NCBI GenBank assembly: GCA_902729315.2
Contig: LR746267.1
Location: 253,001-317,000, forward strand
Direction of reading: 5' to 3'
DNA: 64,000 nt
DNA from: Spirodela intermedia
Taxonomy: Eukaryota; Streptophyta; Magnoliopsida; Alismatales; Araceae
Shown here: piece by piece, positions 1 to 9,896 of the stretch
Numbering within the stretch: the first letter of the stretch is position 1
Layout: each line of letters begins with the position of its first letter
Program-made: the position numbers and the translations under genes
The notes under the pieces: generated by a model
The model's database searches: none
What the model saw: only the letters and a program-made list of their open reading frames with translations
What the model was told of the DNA's origin: nothing

Positions 1-559
1 AGGAACCTAGGCTGATATTTTTAGTATACCTTTTTTTAGCAAGTAATTAATTTCTGCATAATAATATTTTTTACTTCGTAGTTAAAAGCGCAGCCTTTCG
101 GGGGATTCCATCTCACGTAACTAAACGATTCTATCCGATCACGAGGCAATCTGGGAAACCACCCCGTCCCTCATCCGATCTCCTGTCGGCGTAGGCTGGA
201 ATGCCGCGTGCCCATGTGGACTCGCGGGCCCCACGAGCCTTGAAGAATCTGGTCAACGTCGGTCCTCACTGGCTGGCATCATATCTTCCAAGTGGTCGTC
301 CATCACAGTCAACGCATCTCATCTCATCGCAGAAAGCGGATCTGCCACGCGGTGGCGTGAAATCGTTCAAACTGAGGTCCTTTCCGTGGAATATCACGGC
401 GAGCTATTCACTTGAAATCCGTCTGTGAGCCATCGACGATCAGTCCCCCCGGAGAACCAGGAGAGGAGGTACCCGCCGTCGTCTTCCCCCTCCCCCCCAA
501 GAACAAGAAAGACCCTGCCTTTCACAGAAGTATATTGGAGCAGACAGAGAACAACATCT
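1..559 (+). repeat. Upstream block of EP1-like pseudogene 1, duplicated at 8015-8618
   Basis: This stretch matches the region upstream of the intact EP1-like gene at 8619 almost base for base, with small indels. Shared landmarks are the 'gctgatatttttag' start, 'cgcagcctttcgg', 'gccccacgagccttgaagaatctggt', and the CCCCCC/polypurine leader before the start codon. It shows that the tandem duplication unit carried its promoter. Several GTCAA/TTGAC (W-box type) cores lie inside. No separate gene is seen. Confidence 0.8.
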
Positions 560-1182
560 GTGCCCTCTTCGATCTTCTTCTCCCTCGTCCTCTTGGGGCT
601 CGTCGGAGCCGTGGCGGCGCTCGACAAGCTGCCGGAGGACTGATTCAGATTTCTCAACAAGGGACGGTGCATCGACCAGAGGACCCCCAATGCCTGTAAA
701 CTGGTCATCCGCATGGGCACCCGGCGGTCGGGGTCAATCCGGCGGTGGGTGTGGGAGGACAACCGGAGTCGACCAGTCCGTGGGATCGCCACCCTCACCT
801 TCGGTGACGGCGGCAACCTCGTCACCGCTGACATGATGCCACCGTTGTCTTGTCGACTGGAACGGCCAAGAAGGGCATCGTCTGCGTTGAAATCCTCCAC
901 AGCTGCAACATGGTGGTCCGCTACAGGAAGGGGATGTATCTTCTGGCAGAGCTTCTACTACCCTACCAACACCCTCCTGGTTGGGCAGTTCTCCTAGGCA
1001 TTTATAACTTGGTGATGCAGTTCGGAGGGTGCATTCTCTATGTGGATGACTCCATTAAGCCCTCGTATAGTTCAATAGTTGAAGGTTCTTGTGCTATAAT
1101 TTGTACATCTGACGATAATGTGACCTACGAATTGCTGTTTGGTTACTCTCTGGTGGCGAGCAAATATGATATATATTCCTAA
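560..1182 (+). pseudogene. EP1-like B-lectin glycoprotein pseudogene 1, 5' part
   Basis: The sequence is homologous to the intact gene at 8619-9896 from the signal peptide through the B-lectin domain. Where the intact gene has ATG, this copy has GTG at 560. The signal-peptide region is followed by an in-frame TGA right after the 'LPED' position (about 641), made by a small deletion. A further internal deletion removes the segment up to the 'NACKLVIRMG' block, and later blocks (RRWVWE, GNMVVRY, ILYVDDS, SDDNVTYEL) sit in different frames. Homology ends near 1170 at the 'SKYD' position, exactly where AT-rich DNA begins. The matching 3' part resumes at about 4515. It cannot encode a full protein. 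Confidence 0.85.
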
Positions 1183-4100
1183 GATAACGGTACAAAGGAT
1201 TTGGCACATTTTTATTTAATTATTACTATGTGAGAAATAACTACAGATATGTATAAAGCTTCTAGATAATTTATTTACTTATTTTTCATCATATTTAATG
1301 AAATGTTGATTATTTTTAAGGATATGTTATAAATTAATCAATTGAAATCTCAGTTGAATGGTAAATTTGTGATGAAAGAAAGAAGATTTTTGACATATAG
1401 ATTAATAGAGACTATACCACTAGAAGATTGTGCTTATCTTCAAAGTAATAGAGAAGGTGCTAGTGTGGTTCAACATGAAATATTAGAAGGTTGTAAGTAT
1501 TCAAATGACCACTTATTCTAGATTTTCTACTGAAGATTCACTAAAGAAAAAGAGGATTAGTATAATGAGCAAAGTTCCATATATGAGTGCAATTAATAAC
1601 ATTATAACACATATACTTGAATTTATATTTATTCTGCTGCTAGTGTGGTCAATAGGTAAGTGATAAATTTAAGAAACATCTACATAGGTTTTAAAGTGAC
1701 CCCTTCATTACTTTGAAGGAGTTGGATCATTAATTGAATAATATTTTGATGATGACAAATACAAACAAGATAAATTAATGTATCAAGTTATGCTAATTAC
1801 TCTTTATGGGTAATATATGATTGAGTAACATTTTATCTATGATTGCCTTTTTAGTTGAATTCAATGAATACATTTAAATCTCACAATGTTGAATCTAAAA
1901 GTTTGTAGATACTGCCACCAGAGGATATTACATTGTATACTACTGTGAAAATTACTAATATTTATAGAAATTATCACTTATGGAAAGTAATGAGTTTCAC
2001 ATCATAATCATCAATAATTATTGAAGTAGAACATGATTAGTAAAGCTTACTCAATCTATTAGACGTTCTTAATATGAAATCATTAGTTTATGTTTATCCT
2101 TTATATTGCATTATTCATTAAATCTGATCTATTTACATTGATGCTCATGAAATTTAGAATATTTTCATCTATTATTTAAATAATTATTTTGATACACAAA
2201 ACTCATTGAAGTTATGATTGTTCATATTGAGATCAAAGGTTCATGAGTTTATTTAACATTCATGATTTACTTTAGGTAATTTAAATTATTTTTGAATGAA
2301 AAGTCATTACTTTATTTTGAGATATATTGTCAATTATGTTTTAATGATAATATATTGTTACCACGCCTGTTCAAACTTATAACTTTTAGATACGTACAAT
2401 AGTGATTAATTGTCATATTTATAGATTTCTCCTAGAGGATAAATAAACCCTTCAAACTTATTTCATATTGGGTTCTAACCATTCGAATTTCTAACTAATT
2501 TCAAAATTTCATATTGATAAACAATGGAAAATATGGGAGGATTTTTTTATCATATTTATCTATAAATTTATTTATTTTCTGATCATTAATTTAGAATAAT
2601 TATGTAGGATTTATTTAGCATGTTATGTTTATTTTTGACATTTTATATCAATGATGAAATATATTTTGAGCAGTTTTTGTCTCTAGGTAAACAAATGAGA
2701 AGACATTGAGTTAAAAATGACAATTTGTTGACTTAATTTTTCCTTGACCTAAATGAAATGTCAAAGTCTTCAAAAATTAGAGAGCTACTCCTTGTGAAGA
2801 AAACAAAGAGAATTAAGTCAAATTTATCATCCTGTTCATTGAATTTTTGAAGGAACCTCAAGTAAACTTGTTCTTTATCTGAGTAGGAAAAACTTGTGAT
2901 TTAATATTTATTTAATCACGTAAGGCAGTTGATTTTGTAAACAATAGTGGGCCTCATAGAGTTATGAATTTAGAAGATAATTTTGGAGTGAAATTTCATG
3001 AGAGCTGAATCTATTAATCAAAAAATTCTTATACTAAGAAATTGGTTCAATGAAAATTCAGAATAGTTATACTAAACAAAAATTTTGAATTTTAAAATTA
3101 ATTAGAAATTTGAATCGTTGGAAAACTTATACAACATAACATCTAAGGATTTGGATATCCTCTATGAAAAAGTACTATGTATCAAAGTTAGGCACCAACA
3201 AATATATCCAAAAATTTTCAGTTATGACAAATCTGATAAAAATCTATTATTGTTGAAAAGTAATTGATAATACATCTTGTAACAAAGTAATGATTTGTCA
3301 ATAAAAATATATTAAAGTTGCCTAAAACAAGTTATGATTCATCAAGTTTACCCTTTAAGACACGATTTCAATATGTAAAATCACAACTTCAGCAATGCAT
3401 AACACTTAATTTTTTTTCCTCTACAATATTTATTAATATTTACAAAATATTGAGCAATAATATAAGTAGTCAAAATTTGATATAAAAAATGTTTGAATGA
3501 AATACTACACTATGATGAACACATAATAAATTGAGTAAGCTTTTATATTCATATTTTACTTTAAATCATTTTTATTGATTCATATGTGCTCATCATTATT
3601 TTATCAAAGTGATAGTTTATGTAAATATGTATAGTTTTCATCATTATTTATGAAATAAATAATTTTCATACATCATTGATCAAGTATAATAATAAATACG
3701 TATAATTTTAGATTTTAGTTAATCTTTGGAGTGTTTTATCATGATCAAAATAATATGTGCATTTAATGCTTGAACAATCTCTCTTCTTCTGATGATAACA
3801 AAGTCATAAGAACAAGTCTAAGAGATGAATAAATTATGGTTTCTAAGGTTCAAATTATTTAATACGTAGATCATAACATTTATGAAGACATATGTTCATA
3901 ATTTAATTTCTATCAATATAGTATTATTCATGCAGGATATTTCAACTAATTAAAATTGTAGAAAATATTAAAAAATGTGAAAATAGAAAGTGTTTTTCAT
4001 CCCCCCCTTGCTCTCATTTCTCTCCTTCACTTATACTCTCCTCCTCTTTCTTCATTTTATGTTTTCTGAAGAAAGAAGCAAATTCTTAATTAATGTCAAG

Positions 4101-4514
4101 TCATAGAAATCATTGGTTGAATAGAAGATTGATAAAAAATTCAAATTTCTCTGTATTGATAATGGTATGAAATTTTGCTTGAAAGAATCTGATGAATTAT
4201 GTAAGAATGAAATCATTCGTGGTCGGGTTTTGACACCTTCAAATACTCTTCTCACATTGTCAATGTTCTATTTTCTAAAGGAAACAAGTAAATAATTTGT
4301 TACTTTCAAGCCGTACAAGATATTGATTGAATAGAAGACTAACGATAACATCAGGAGACCCCTTAGTAATAATGTTTTGGGATTCTATTTGAAAAAATCT
4401 GATGAGTTTTATAAGAACGAAGGCATCAGTAGATTGGTTCTGACACCTTCTAATACTCTCCTTTTTTTTCTAAACGGCTAAATCTCTTACTTCATGTCCT
4501 GCGGTTCCCTCTCT
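1183..4514. other. AT-rich block splitting EP1-like pseudogene 1
   Basis: About 3.3 kb of strongly AT-rich DNA without a long ORF separates two halves of one EP1-like reading region. Relatives in this array have no intron, so I infer an insertion or a patchwork of old mobile elements. I see no terminal repeats or recognisable transposase or retroelement domains, so no class is assigned. Confidence 0.55.
4103..4461. repeat. Two diverged direct repeats of ~150 bp
   Basis: Positions 4103-4253 and about 4315-4461 share the ordered landmarks 'ttgaatagaaga', 'gaaagaatctgatga' or 'gaaaaaatctgatga', 'taagaa(t/c)ga', and 'ctgacacctt(c)taatactct'. They lie head to tail at the right edge of the AT-rich block, just before the 3' half of EP1-like pseudogene 1. 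Confidence 0.7.
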
Positions 4515-5012
4515 GTGCAGGCCAAGCATGACAGCACATAGTTATTACGGCTGATGCCGGACGACGACGTCGAGTTCTACACCTACGACCACCAAGTGTA
4601 CTACAGAGGATGGCATGAGACGTTCGCCTTCTTTGACGAGGAGTTTTCTAGTTTCAGCACTTGCTAGAAGCCCAACGGGTGTGGGAACTCGACGTTTGCC
4701 AGGGGGAGATGTGCACGGCGTACCTAGTGGCCAACGGGATGGCGGTGTGGATGTCGGGCTGCACGCTGTCCGACTGGACGGCCGGCCGGTGGGGGGCAAA
4801 TCCCAGCTACACCAAGGTCGCCGGAGTGGCACACTTCCTAACCCGGAACCCGGAAGGGGAGCGTAAATGGCCGTGAGGGACTGCCGGCGGGGGATGCAAC
4901 TGCCTGGGCTTCCTATATTGGGAGGAGAGCTCCCACTGCTGGCTGGCTCCTGTTCTGGGCACCCTCAATAAGGTCAACTATCCCAAGCTCTCCGCCTACA
5001 TCATGTCCTCCA
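4515..5012 (+). pseudogene. EP1-like glycoprotein pseudogene 1, 3' part
   Basis: The sequence resumes at the position where the 5' part stops ('AKHDS', then a stop, then a degenerate 'LMPDDDVEFYTYD' block). It continues through the Cys-rich region and the PAN-like end (GCNCLGFLYWEESSHCWLAP; LNKVNYPKLSAYI). The frame is interrupted several times: an early TAG, frameshifts around 4660-4680, and 'TGA' after the RKWP block. The normal stop codon is replaced by Lys-type sequence. It is the C-terminal half of the pseudogene starting at 560. Confidence 0.85.
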
Positions 5013-5136
5013 AAATTGTCCCCCCTTCCTTCTTTCCTTCTCTGTTTTCACTGAATAACGACCCATTTGACGGCCGCAGTTCGTCATTTTGGATCTAATT
5101 GTTCGTAGTATTGAATACAAGTAAAAACAATAATCT

Positions 5137-5138
<2 letters not shown>

Positions 5139-5169
<31 letters not shown>
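5139..5169. repeat. (TC)n microsatellite
   Basis: About 15 uninterrupted TC units lie roughly 125 bp downstream of the pseudogene 3' end. The intact gene at 5963-7294 has the same kind of tract just after its stop codon. Confidence 0.95.
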
Positions 5170-5171
<2 letters not shown>

Positions 5172-5526
5172 CACGCACTCTTTCGTCAAACCATCTCTGG
5201 CAAGTCAGTGACTGCAATAAGATAAGATTACTATTAAATAATGGTTCCCATAACCCTCTATAAATTGCATTGGCTGATAACTCATAATACATCGCCGACC
5301 AAGAAGAACTAATCATATGAGGGCAGATCTTACTGATGCTTTAGATGCACCTAGATGTTCTCAGTGAGGGAAAAAAGGATGGCGTCCCAAAGGAAAGTCA
5401 AACTTAACAGGAATAGAAGAGCCTTCGAATTGAGCGAAACCTGATCTCAGGGACTAAATTTGTCGAGCTATTTCGGTTCTTCTCTTTAATCTATCAATTT
5501 CATCATTAGCGTCAGTCTATTCTTCT

Positions 5527-5832
5527 TTGACCAGTACGATCAGTCGTTGACCTTGGATTGAGCGTGCCCAGCTTCGAGATCCAGAAGGGAGCGAAGACAA
5601 GGGCATCCGACGGGTTGGGCTTTTTGTTGACCACCGAGTTTCGAGGTGACTCAGCTGGCACCAACTGAACCTTTGAATCCAATGGTTTTTGGGAAAACCA
5701 CGCGGACGTGAAGATGTAATGACGGCATGGTGTCCACGCAAGGATAAGGACGAGGGATCCATTCACATGAAGGATGGTGAGCGCCATTGGTTTTACTAGC
5801 CGGAGCCTTTTGACCAAGATATTCCGTTGACC
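5527..5832 (+). promoter_or_regulatory. Cluster of five W-box (TTGACC) elements upstream of EP1-like gene A
   Basis: TTGACC occurs at 5527, 5547, 5627, 5810 and 5827, all on the + strand and all within about 400 bp of the start codon. TTGAC[C/T] is the core bound by WRKY factors, which typically act in defence and senescence responses. The clustering suggests pathogen- or stress-responsive expression. This is inference, because single copies arise often by chance. Confidence 0.55.
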
Positions 5833-5924
5833 CCGATAAAGATGAAATGACCTTGGAGTTGGTGAGACAACACAGAAATCTCTCTCTCTCTCTCTCTCCC
5901 TCTCTATCTTTTTCTCTCCGGACT

Positions 5925-5932
5925 TATATAAA
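5925..5932 (+). promoter_or_regulatory. TATA box of EP1-like gene A
   Basis: TATATAAA is preceded by a pyrimidine-rich CT tract (5879-5902). Usual TATA-to-TSS spacing puts the transcription start near 5957, almost on top of the first in-frame ATG (5963). The in-frame ATGs at 5993 or 6005 may therefore be the ones used. Confidence 0.7.
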
Positions 5933-5962
5933 AGCCATCCCTCTTCATGCAAGGCTCAATCC

Positions 5963-7294
5963 ATGAAGGCTTTCGCATCTTACAGAAGCACGATGATCTC
6001 ATCTATGGCTGCTTCCCTCCCCAGACGCGTTCCCATCCTCTTCCTCTTCATCTTTTTATCATTTTTCGCTGCCGTGACGGCCATCGACAAGGTCCCCGTG
6101 AAGGACAGATTCAGGGAAGTCAACCAGGGAGAGTTCTCCGAGCACAGCAGCGAGTACTTCGCTAATTACCGTGCCCTGGTGGTCTACGGAAACATCTTTC
6201 AGTTGGCTTTCTACAACACCACTCCCAACAGCTTCATGCTGGGCATCCGGATGGGGGTCGCGAGATCGGAGTCTCTCCGGCGGTGGGTGTGGCAGGCCAA
6301 CCGGAACCGCCCCGTCCGCGAGAACGCCACCGTCTTCTTCGGCGCCGACGGCAACCTCGTCCTCGCCGACGCCGACGGCACCGTCGTCTGGTCCACGGGC
6401 ACCGCCAACAAGGGCGTCGTCGGCATCACCATCCTCGACAACGGCAACATGGTCCTCTACGACAAGAAGGGAAGGTATCTCTGGCAAAGCTTCGACTACC
6501 CCACGGACACCCTTCTCGTGGGGCAGTCCCTCCCCACCCGCGGCGCCGCCAAGCTGGTGAGCCGTAGATCGGCAACCGACGCCTCCCCCGGGATCTACAG
6601 CTTGGCCGTCGATTCCGGCGATCCCATCCTCTACGTCGACGCCTCGCCGAAGCCCGTCGTCTATTACAACAGCACCGGGGACTTTGGCTTCTCCAGGAGG
6701 ACCAAAGGTCCCCTAACCTTCGAATGGTACTCGCCTGATGACAACGTGACCTTCGAGCTCTCCTTCGGGCTCATCCGCACGGTGACCAAGTACGACAGCA
6801 TCTACTCCTTCCTCCGTCTCACACCGGACGGCGACCTGGTGATTTACACCTACGATGACCGGGTGGACTACAAGGCCTGGGAGAAGACGTTCGTCCTCTT
6901 TGATGCCGACACTGAGCTCCGCTCCGCCTGCTACAAGGCGGGCAGGTGTGGGGCCTTCGGCCTGTGCGAGAGGGAGATGTGCACCGGGTGCCCCACGCCG
7001 AAGGGGACAACGGGGTGGTCGGACAGCTGTGCACCGCCGAAGCGGGGGCCCTGCCGGCCGGGGGCGAGTTCTTCCTACTACAAGGTGGCTGCAGTGGAGC
7101 ATTTTATCACCGTGTACAGAGCGGCGGAGGGAGTGGTCAGCGTCGGAGAGTGTCGACGGCGGTGCAACGCGGACTGCAACTGCCTAGGGTTTTTGTATTG
7201 GGAGGAGAGCTCGCAGTGCTGGTTGGCTCCCGTTTTGAGCGTCCTCAAGAAGGTCGCCAACCCCAGGCACGTCGCCTACATCAAGTCCTCTTAA
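5963..7294 (+). CDS. EP1-like secreted glycoprotein (B-lectin + PAN-like), gene A
   Basis: This intronless 443-codon gene resembles carrot EP1 and the SLG-like extracellular glycoproteins, which are apoplastic and have no kinase domain. The N-terminus has a hydrophobic signal peptide (VPILFLFIFLSFFAAVTA, about residues 22-40). A bulb-type lectin domain follows (about 85-205, with GNLVLADADGTVVWST, GNMVLYDKKGRYLWQSFDYP and DTLLVG). Next come a middle domain, a Cys-rich stretch (about 310-365) and a C-terminal PAN/apple-like part ending in CNCLGFLYWEESSQCWL. The lectin QxDxNxVxY mannose-binding motif is degenerate (the leading Gln is missing), so sugar binding is uncertain. NxS/T glycosylation sites are present (NTT, NAT, NST, NVT). 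The start may instead be Met11 (5993) or Met15 (6005), because the TATA box is only about 30 bp upstream of 5963. AATAAA occurs at 7367. Confidence 0.9.
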   Translation: MKAFASYRSTMISSMAASLPRRVPILFLFIFLSFFAAVTAIDKVPVKDRFREVNQGEFSEHSSEYFANYRALVVYGNIFQLAFYNTTPNSFMLGIRMGVARSESLRRWVWQANRNRPVRENATVFFGADGNLVLADADGTVVWSTGTANKGVVGITILDNGNMVLYDKKGRYLWQSFDYPTDTLLVGQSLPTRGAAKLVSRRSATDASPGIYSLAVDSGDPILYVDASPKPVVYYNSTGDFGFSRRTKGPLTFEWYSPDDNVTFELSFGLIRTVTKYDSIYSFLRLTPDGDLVIYTYDDRVDYKAWEKTFVLFDADTELRSACYKAGRCGAFGLCEREMCTGCPTPKGTTGWSDSCAPPKRGPCRPGASSSYYKVAAVEHFITVYRAAEGVVSVGECRRRCNADCNCLGFLYWEESSQCWLAPVLSVLKKVANPRHVAYIKSS

Positions 7295-7299
7295 GATGA

Positions 7300-7303
<4 letters not shown>

Positions 7304-7337
<34 letters not shown>
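7304..7337. repeat. (CT)n microsatellite in the 3' UTR of EP1-like gene A
   Basis: About 17 CT units begin 9 bp after the stop codon and precede an AATAAA at 7367. The tract would be transcribed. Confidence 0.95.
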
Positions 7338-7339
<2 letters not shown>

Positions 7340-7593
7340 CTGTGATGCGGCACTTTGTGAGTGAACAATAAATTATATTTCCAAAAGTTTGAAATATGGA
7401 GATGACCTAATTCTCGGTAATGGAAGCTAGTTCGTTCTGTGCAAAGGAATAATGACGGCGTAGGAAGGATAATTCGTTGATTCTTTATTCTTTTTGTGTT
7501 TATGGTAGATCTCTCCCTACCGTGATTTGTTCTAAACATCATTGCAACCGCGTCATGGTGTAGGGGAGAACCAGATGGAGGTGGAAAGAGGAG

Positions 7594-7598
<5 letters not shown>

Positions 7599-7655
<57 letters not shown>
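7599..7655. repeat. (AG)n microsatellite
   Basis: About 28 perfect AG units lie between the 3' end of gene A and the upstream region of gene B. Together with the CT tract at 7304-7337 it forms an inverted CT...AG pair about 260 bp apart that could fold or promote rearrangement. Confidence 0.95.
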
Positions 7656-7656
<1 letters not shown>

Positions 7657-8014
7657 GTACTTCTTTTATATGTTTTTCTCCCCCGCAATTTCTGTAGATG
7701 GGGAAACTGGTATAGTGCGAGCACTTACTTTGACTTTCCAACATATCTTCATGCGGCAACCAGACACTGAAGGATCCATGTGCTCTGTCGCCGAGGTCCC
7801 CACTCCAAGCCAACTTTGCCGTTCGGGCACTGACGTTGACCTTTAAACAGTTTGACGGTGAGACAATCGGCCACCATCAATAATCCACGCGGAATGGGAC
7901 AAACGATGGAGAATCGGGCTGACCCACGTGAGCTGCTCTTGCTGTCTCAGCCTTTAGAATCTTCCCGGGTCCTGAGGGCGGGACCCACAACTCATTTTCA
8001 GCAAATTAAAAACG

Positions 8015-8618
8015 AGGCCAGGCTGATATTTTTAGGATACCTTCTTTTGTTGTTAGTAATTAATTTATGCATAATAATTTTTACTTCGTAGTTTAAAGCG
8101 CAGCCTTTCGGAGATTCCAGCTCACATAATTAAACGATTCTATCAGATCACGGGGCAATCTGGGAAACCACCCCGTCCCTCATCCGATCTCCTGTCGGCG
8201 TGGGCTGGGAAGCCGCGTGCCCATGTCGACTCGCGGGCCCCACGAGCCTTGAAGAATCTGGTCAACGTTGGTCCTCACTGGCTGGCATCATGTCTTCCAA
8301 GTGTTCGTCCATCATGGTCAACGCATCTCATCTCATCGCAGAATGCGGATCTGCCACGCGGTGACGTGAAATCGTTCAAACCGAGCTCCTTTCCGGGGGG
8401 CTGCGAGCGGATTGGGGAAGATCACGACGAGTTATTTACTTGCAATCCGACGATGAGCCGTCGACGATGATTCCCAGCGGATAAGCAGGAGAGGTCGCAT
8501 CCCCCGTCGTCTTCCACCCCCCTCCCGCACACACAACAATAGGAAAGAGCCTGGCTTTCTTCGCGTTTGGCTCGATCTATTCGCTCGCGGATATCAGAGG
8601 AGTCCGAGAACAACATCC
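8015..8618 (+). promoter_or_regulatory. Upstream region of EP1-like gene B, duplicated at 1-559
   Basis: This is the promoter-proximal region of the intact gene at 8619 and is nearly collinear with 1-559. GTCAAC cores occur near 8261 and 8317, and TTGACC near 7834 lies just outside. No clear TATA box stands out. The leader contains CCCCC runs and 'atccatgtcc' at the start codon. Confidence 0.65.
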
Positions 8619-9896
8619 ATGTCCTCTCCAATCTTCTTCTCCTTCCTCCTCTTGGGGCTCGCCGGAGCCGCGGTGGCGCTCGACAAGGTGCCGGAGAAGG
8701 ACCGATTCAGATTCATCAACGAGGGGGAGTACGTCGACGCCATCGCCGAGTACGACGCTACCTACCGCGCCGTGAGCGTCGTCGGATCGCCCTTCCAGCT
8801 GACCTTCTACAACACCACCCCCAATGCCTACAAGCTCGCCATCCGCATGGGCACCCCACGGTCTGGGTCGATCCGGCGGTGGGTGTGGGAGGCCAACCGG
8901 AGCCGCCCCGTCCGCGAGAATGCCACCGTCTCCTTCGGCGCCGACGGCAATCTCGTCCTCACCGACGCCGACGGCACCGTCGTCTGGTCCACGGGCACCG
9001 CCAACAAGGGCGTCGTCGGCATTCAGATCCTCCACAGCGGCAACATGGTGCTCTACGACAAGAAGGGGAGGTATCTCTGGCAAAGCTTCGACTACCCCAC
9101 CGACACCCTTCTCGTGGGGCAGTCCATCCCGGTGAAAGGCGCCGCCAAGCTGGTGAGCCGCAAATCGGAATCCGACGGATCCCCGGGGATCTACAGCTTG
9201 GTGGTGCAGTCCGAGGAGCCCATCCTGTATGTGGACGCCTCCCCCAAGCCTCTCGTATACTTCAACAACTCCGTAGTTCGGGCCACATTCGGTTCAGGGT
9301 CGAAAGTCCCGGGCACCTTCACATGCAAAAGCGAAGATAACGTGACCTACGAATTGTCGTTCGGCTATACTCTGGTGGTGACCAAATACGACAGCAACCT
9401 ATCGTTTCTACGGTTGACACCGGATGGCGACCTGATCGTATACACCTACGACGATAGGGTCGAGTTCAACGCCTGGGAGAAGACCTTCTCTCTTTTCAGC
9501 CCAGATCAGTTCTTTTTCAGTTCCAGCGCCTGCTACAAGCCCAGCAAGTGCTTGCCTCTCGGGATCTGCGACGGCGAGCAGTGCGTAGCATGCCCCACGG
9601 CGAAGGGTACGACGGGATGGTCACCGCGCTGCGGGACTCCGGTGAAGAAGACCTGCGGACCGGCGGCGAATCCCAGCTACATAAAGGTGTCCGGAGTGGA
9701 GCATTTCCAGACGCAGTACTCGGACGGCCTGGGGAAGCTGAGCCTGGGGGAGTGCAAACGGAGGTGCAATGTGGACTGCAACTGCCTTGGTTTCTTGTAT
9801 TGGGAGGAGAGCTCGAAGTGCTGGCTGACACCGGTCCTGGGCACCCTCAACTCGGTGAAAAACCAGAGTCACGTCGCTTACGTCAAGTCCTCTTGA
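8619..9896 (+). CDS. EP1-like secreted glycoprotein (B-lectin + PAN-like), gene B
   Basis: This 425-codon intronless gene is the best preserved member of the array. It has a short signal peptide (MSSPIFFSFLLLGLAGAAVA), then the B-lectin domain (about residues 60-185), and the YDDRVEFNAWEKTF block. A Cys-rich stretch (about 300-350, ACYKPSKC...CDGEQCVACP) and the PAN-like end (CKRRCNVDCNCLGFLYWEESSKCWL) complete it. Several NxS/T sites (NTT, NRS, NAT, NNS, NVT, NLS, NQS) suit a heavily glycosylated apoplastic protein. There is no transmembrane segment after the signal peptide and no kinase, which separates it from G-type lectin receptor kinases. It closely resembles gene A but lacks that gene's N-terminal extension. 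AATAAA occurs at 10009-10014. The family role (epidermal or cell-wall protein, defence) is known only loosely. Confidence 0.93.
   Translation: MSSPIFFSFLLLGLAGAAVALDKVPEKDRFRFINEGEYVDAIAEYDATYRAVSVVGSPFQLTFYNTTPNAYKLAIRMGTPRSGSIRRWVWEANRSRPVRENATVSFGADGNLVLTDADGTVVWSTGTANKGVVGIQILHSGNMVLYDKKGRYLWQSFDYPTDTLLVGQSIPVKGAAKLVSRKSESDGSPGIYSLVVQSEEPILYVDASPKPLVYFNNSVVRATFGSGSKVPGTFTCKSEDNVTYELSFGYTLVVTKYDSNLSFLRLTPDGDLIVYTYDDRVEFNAWEKTFSLFSPDQFFFSSSACYKPSKCLPLGICDGEQCVACPTAKGTTGWSPRCGTPVKKTCGPAANPSYIKVSGVEHFQTQYSDGLGKLSLGECKRRCNVDCNCLGFLYWEESSKCWLTPVLGTLNSVKNQSHVAYVKSS

Noticed and set aside
5963-9896. G-type lectin receptor kinases
   Set aside because: B-lectin and PAN-like parts are present but both genes end without a transmembrane segment or kinase domain, as in EP1-like glycoproteins.
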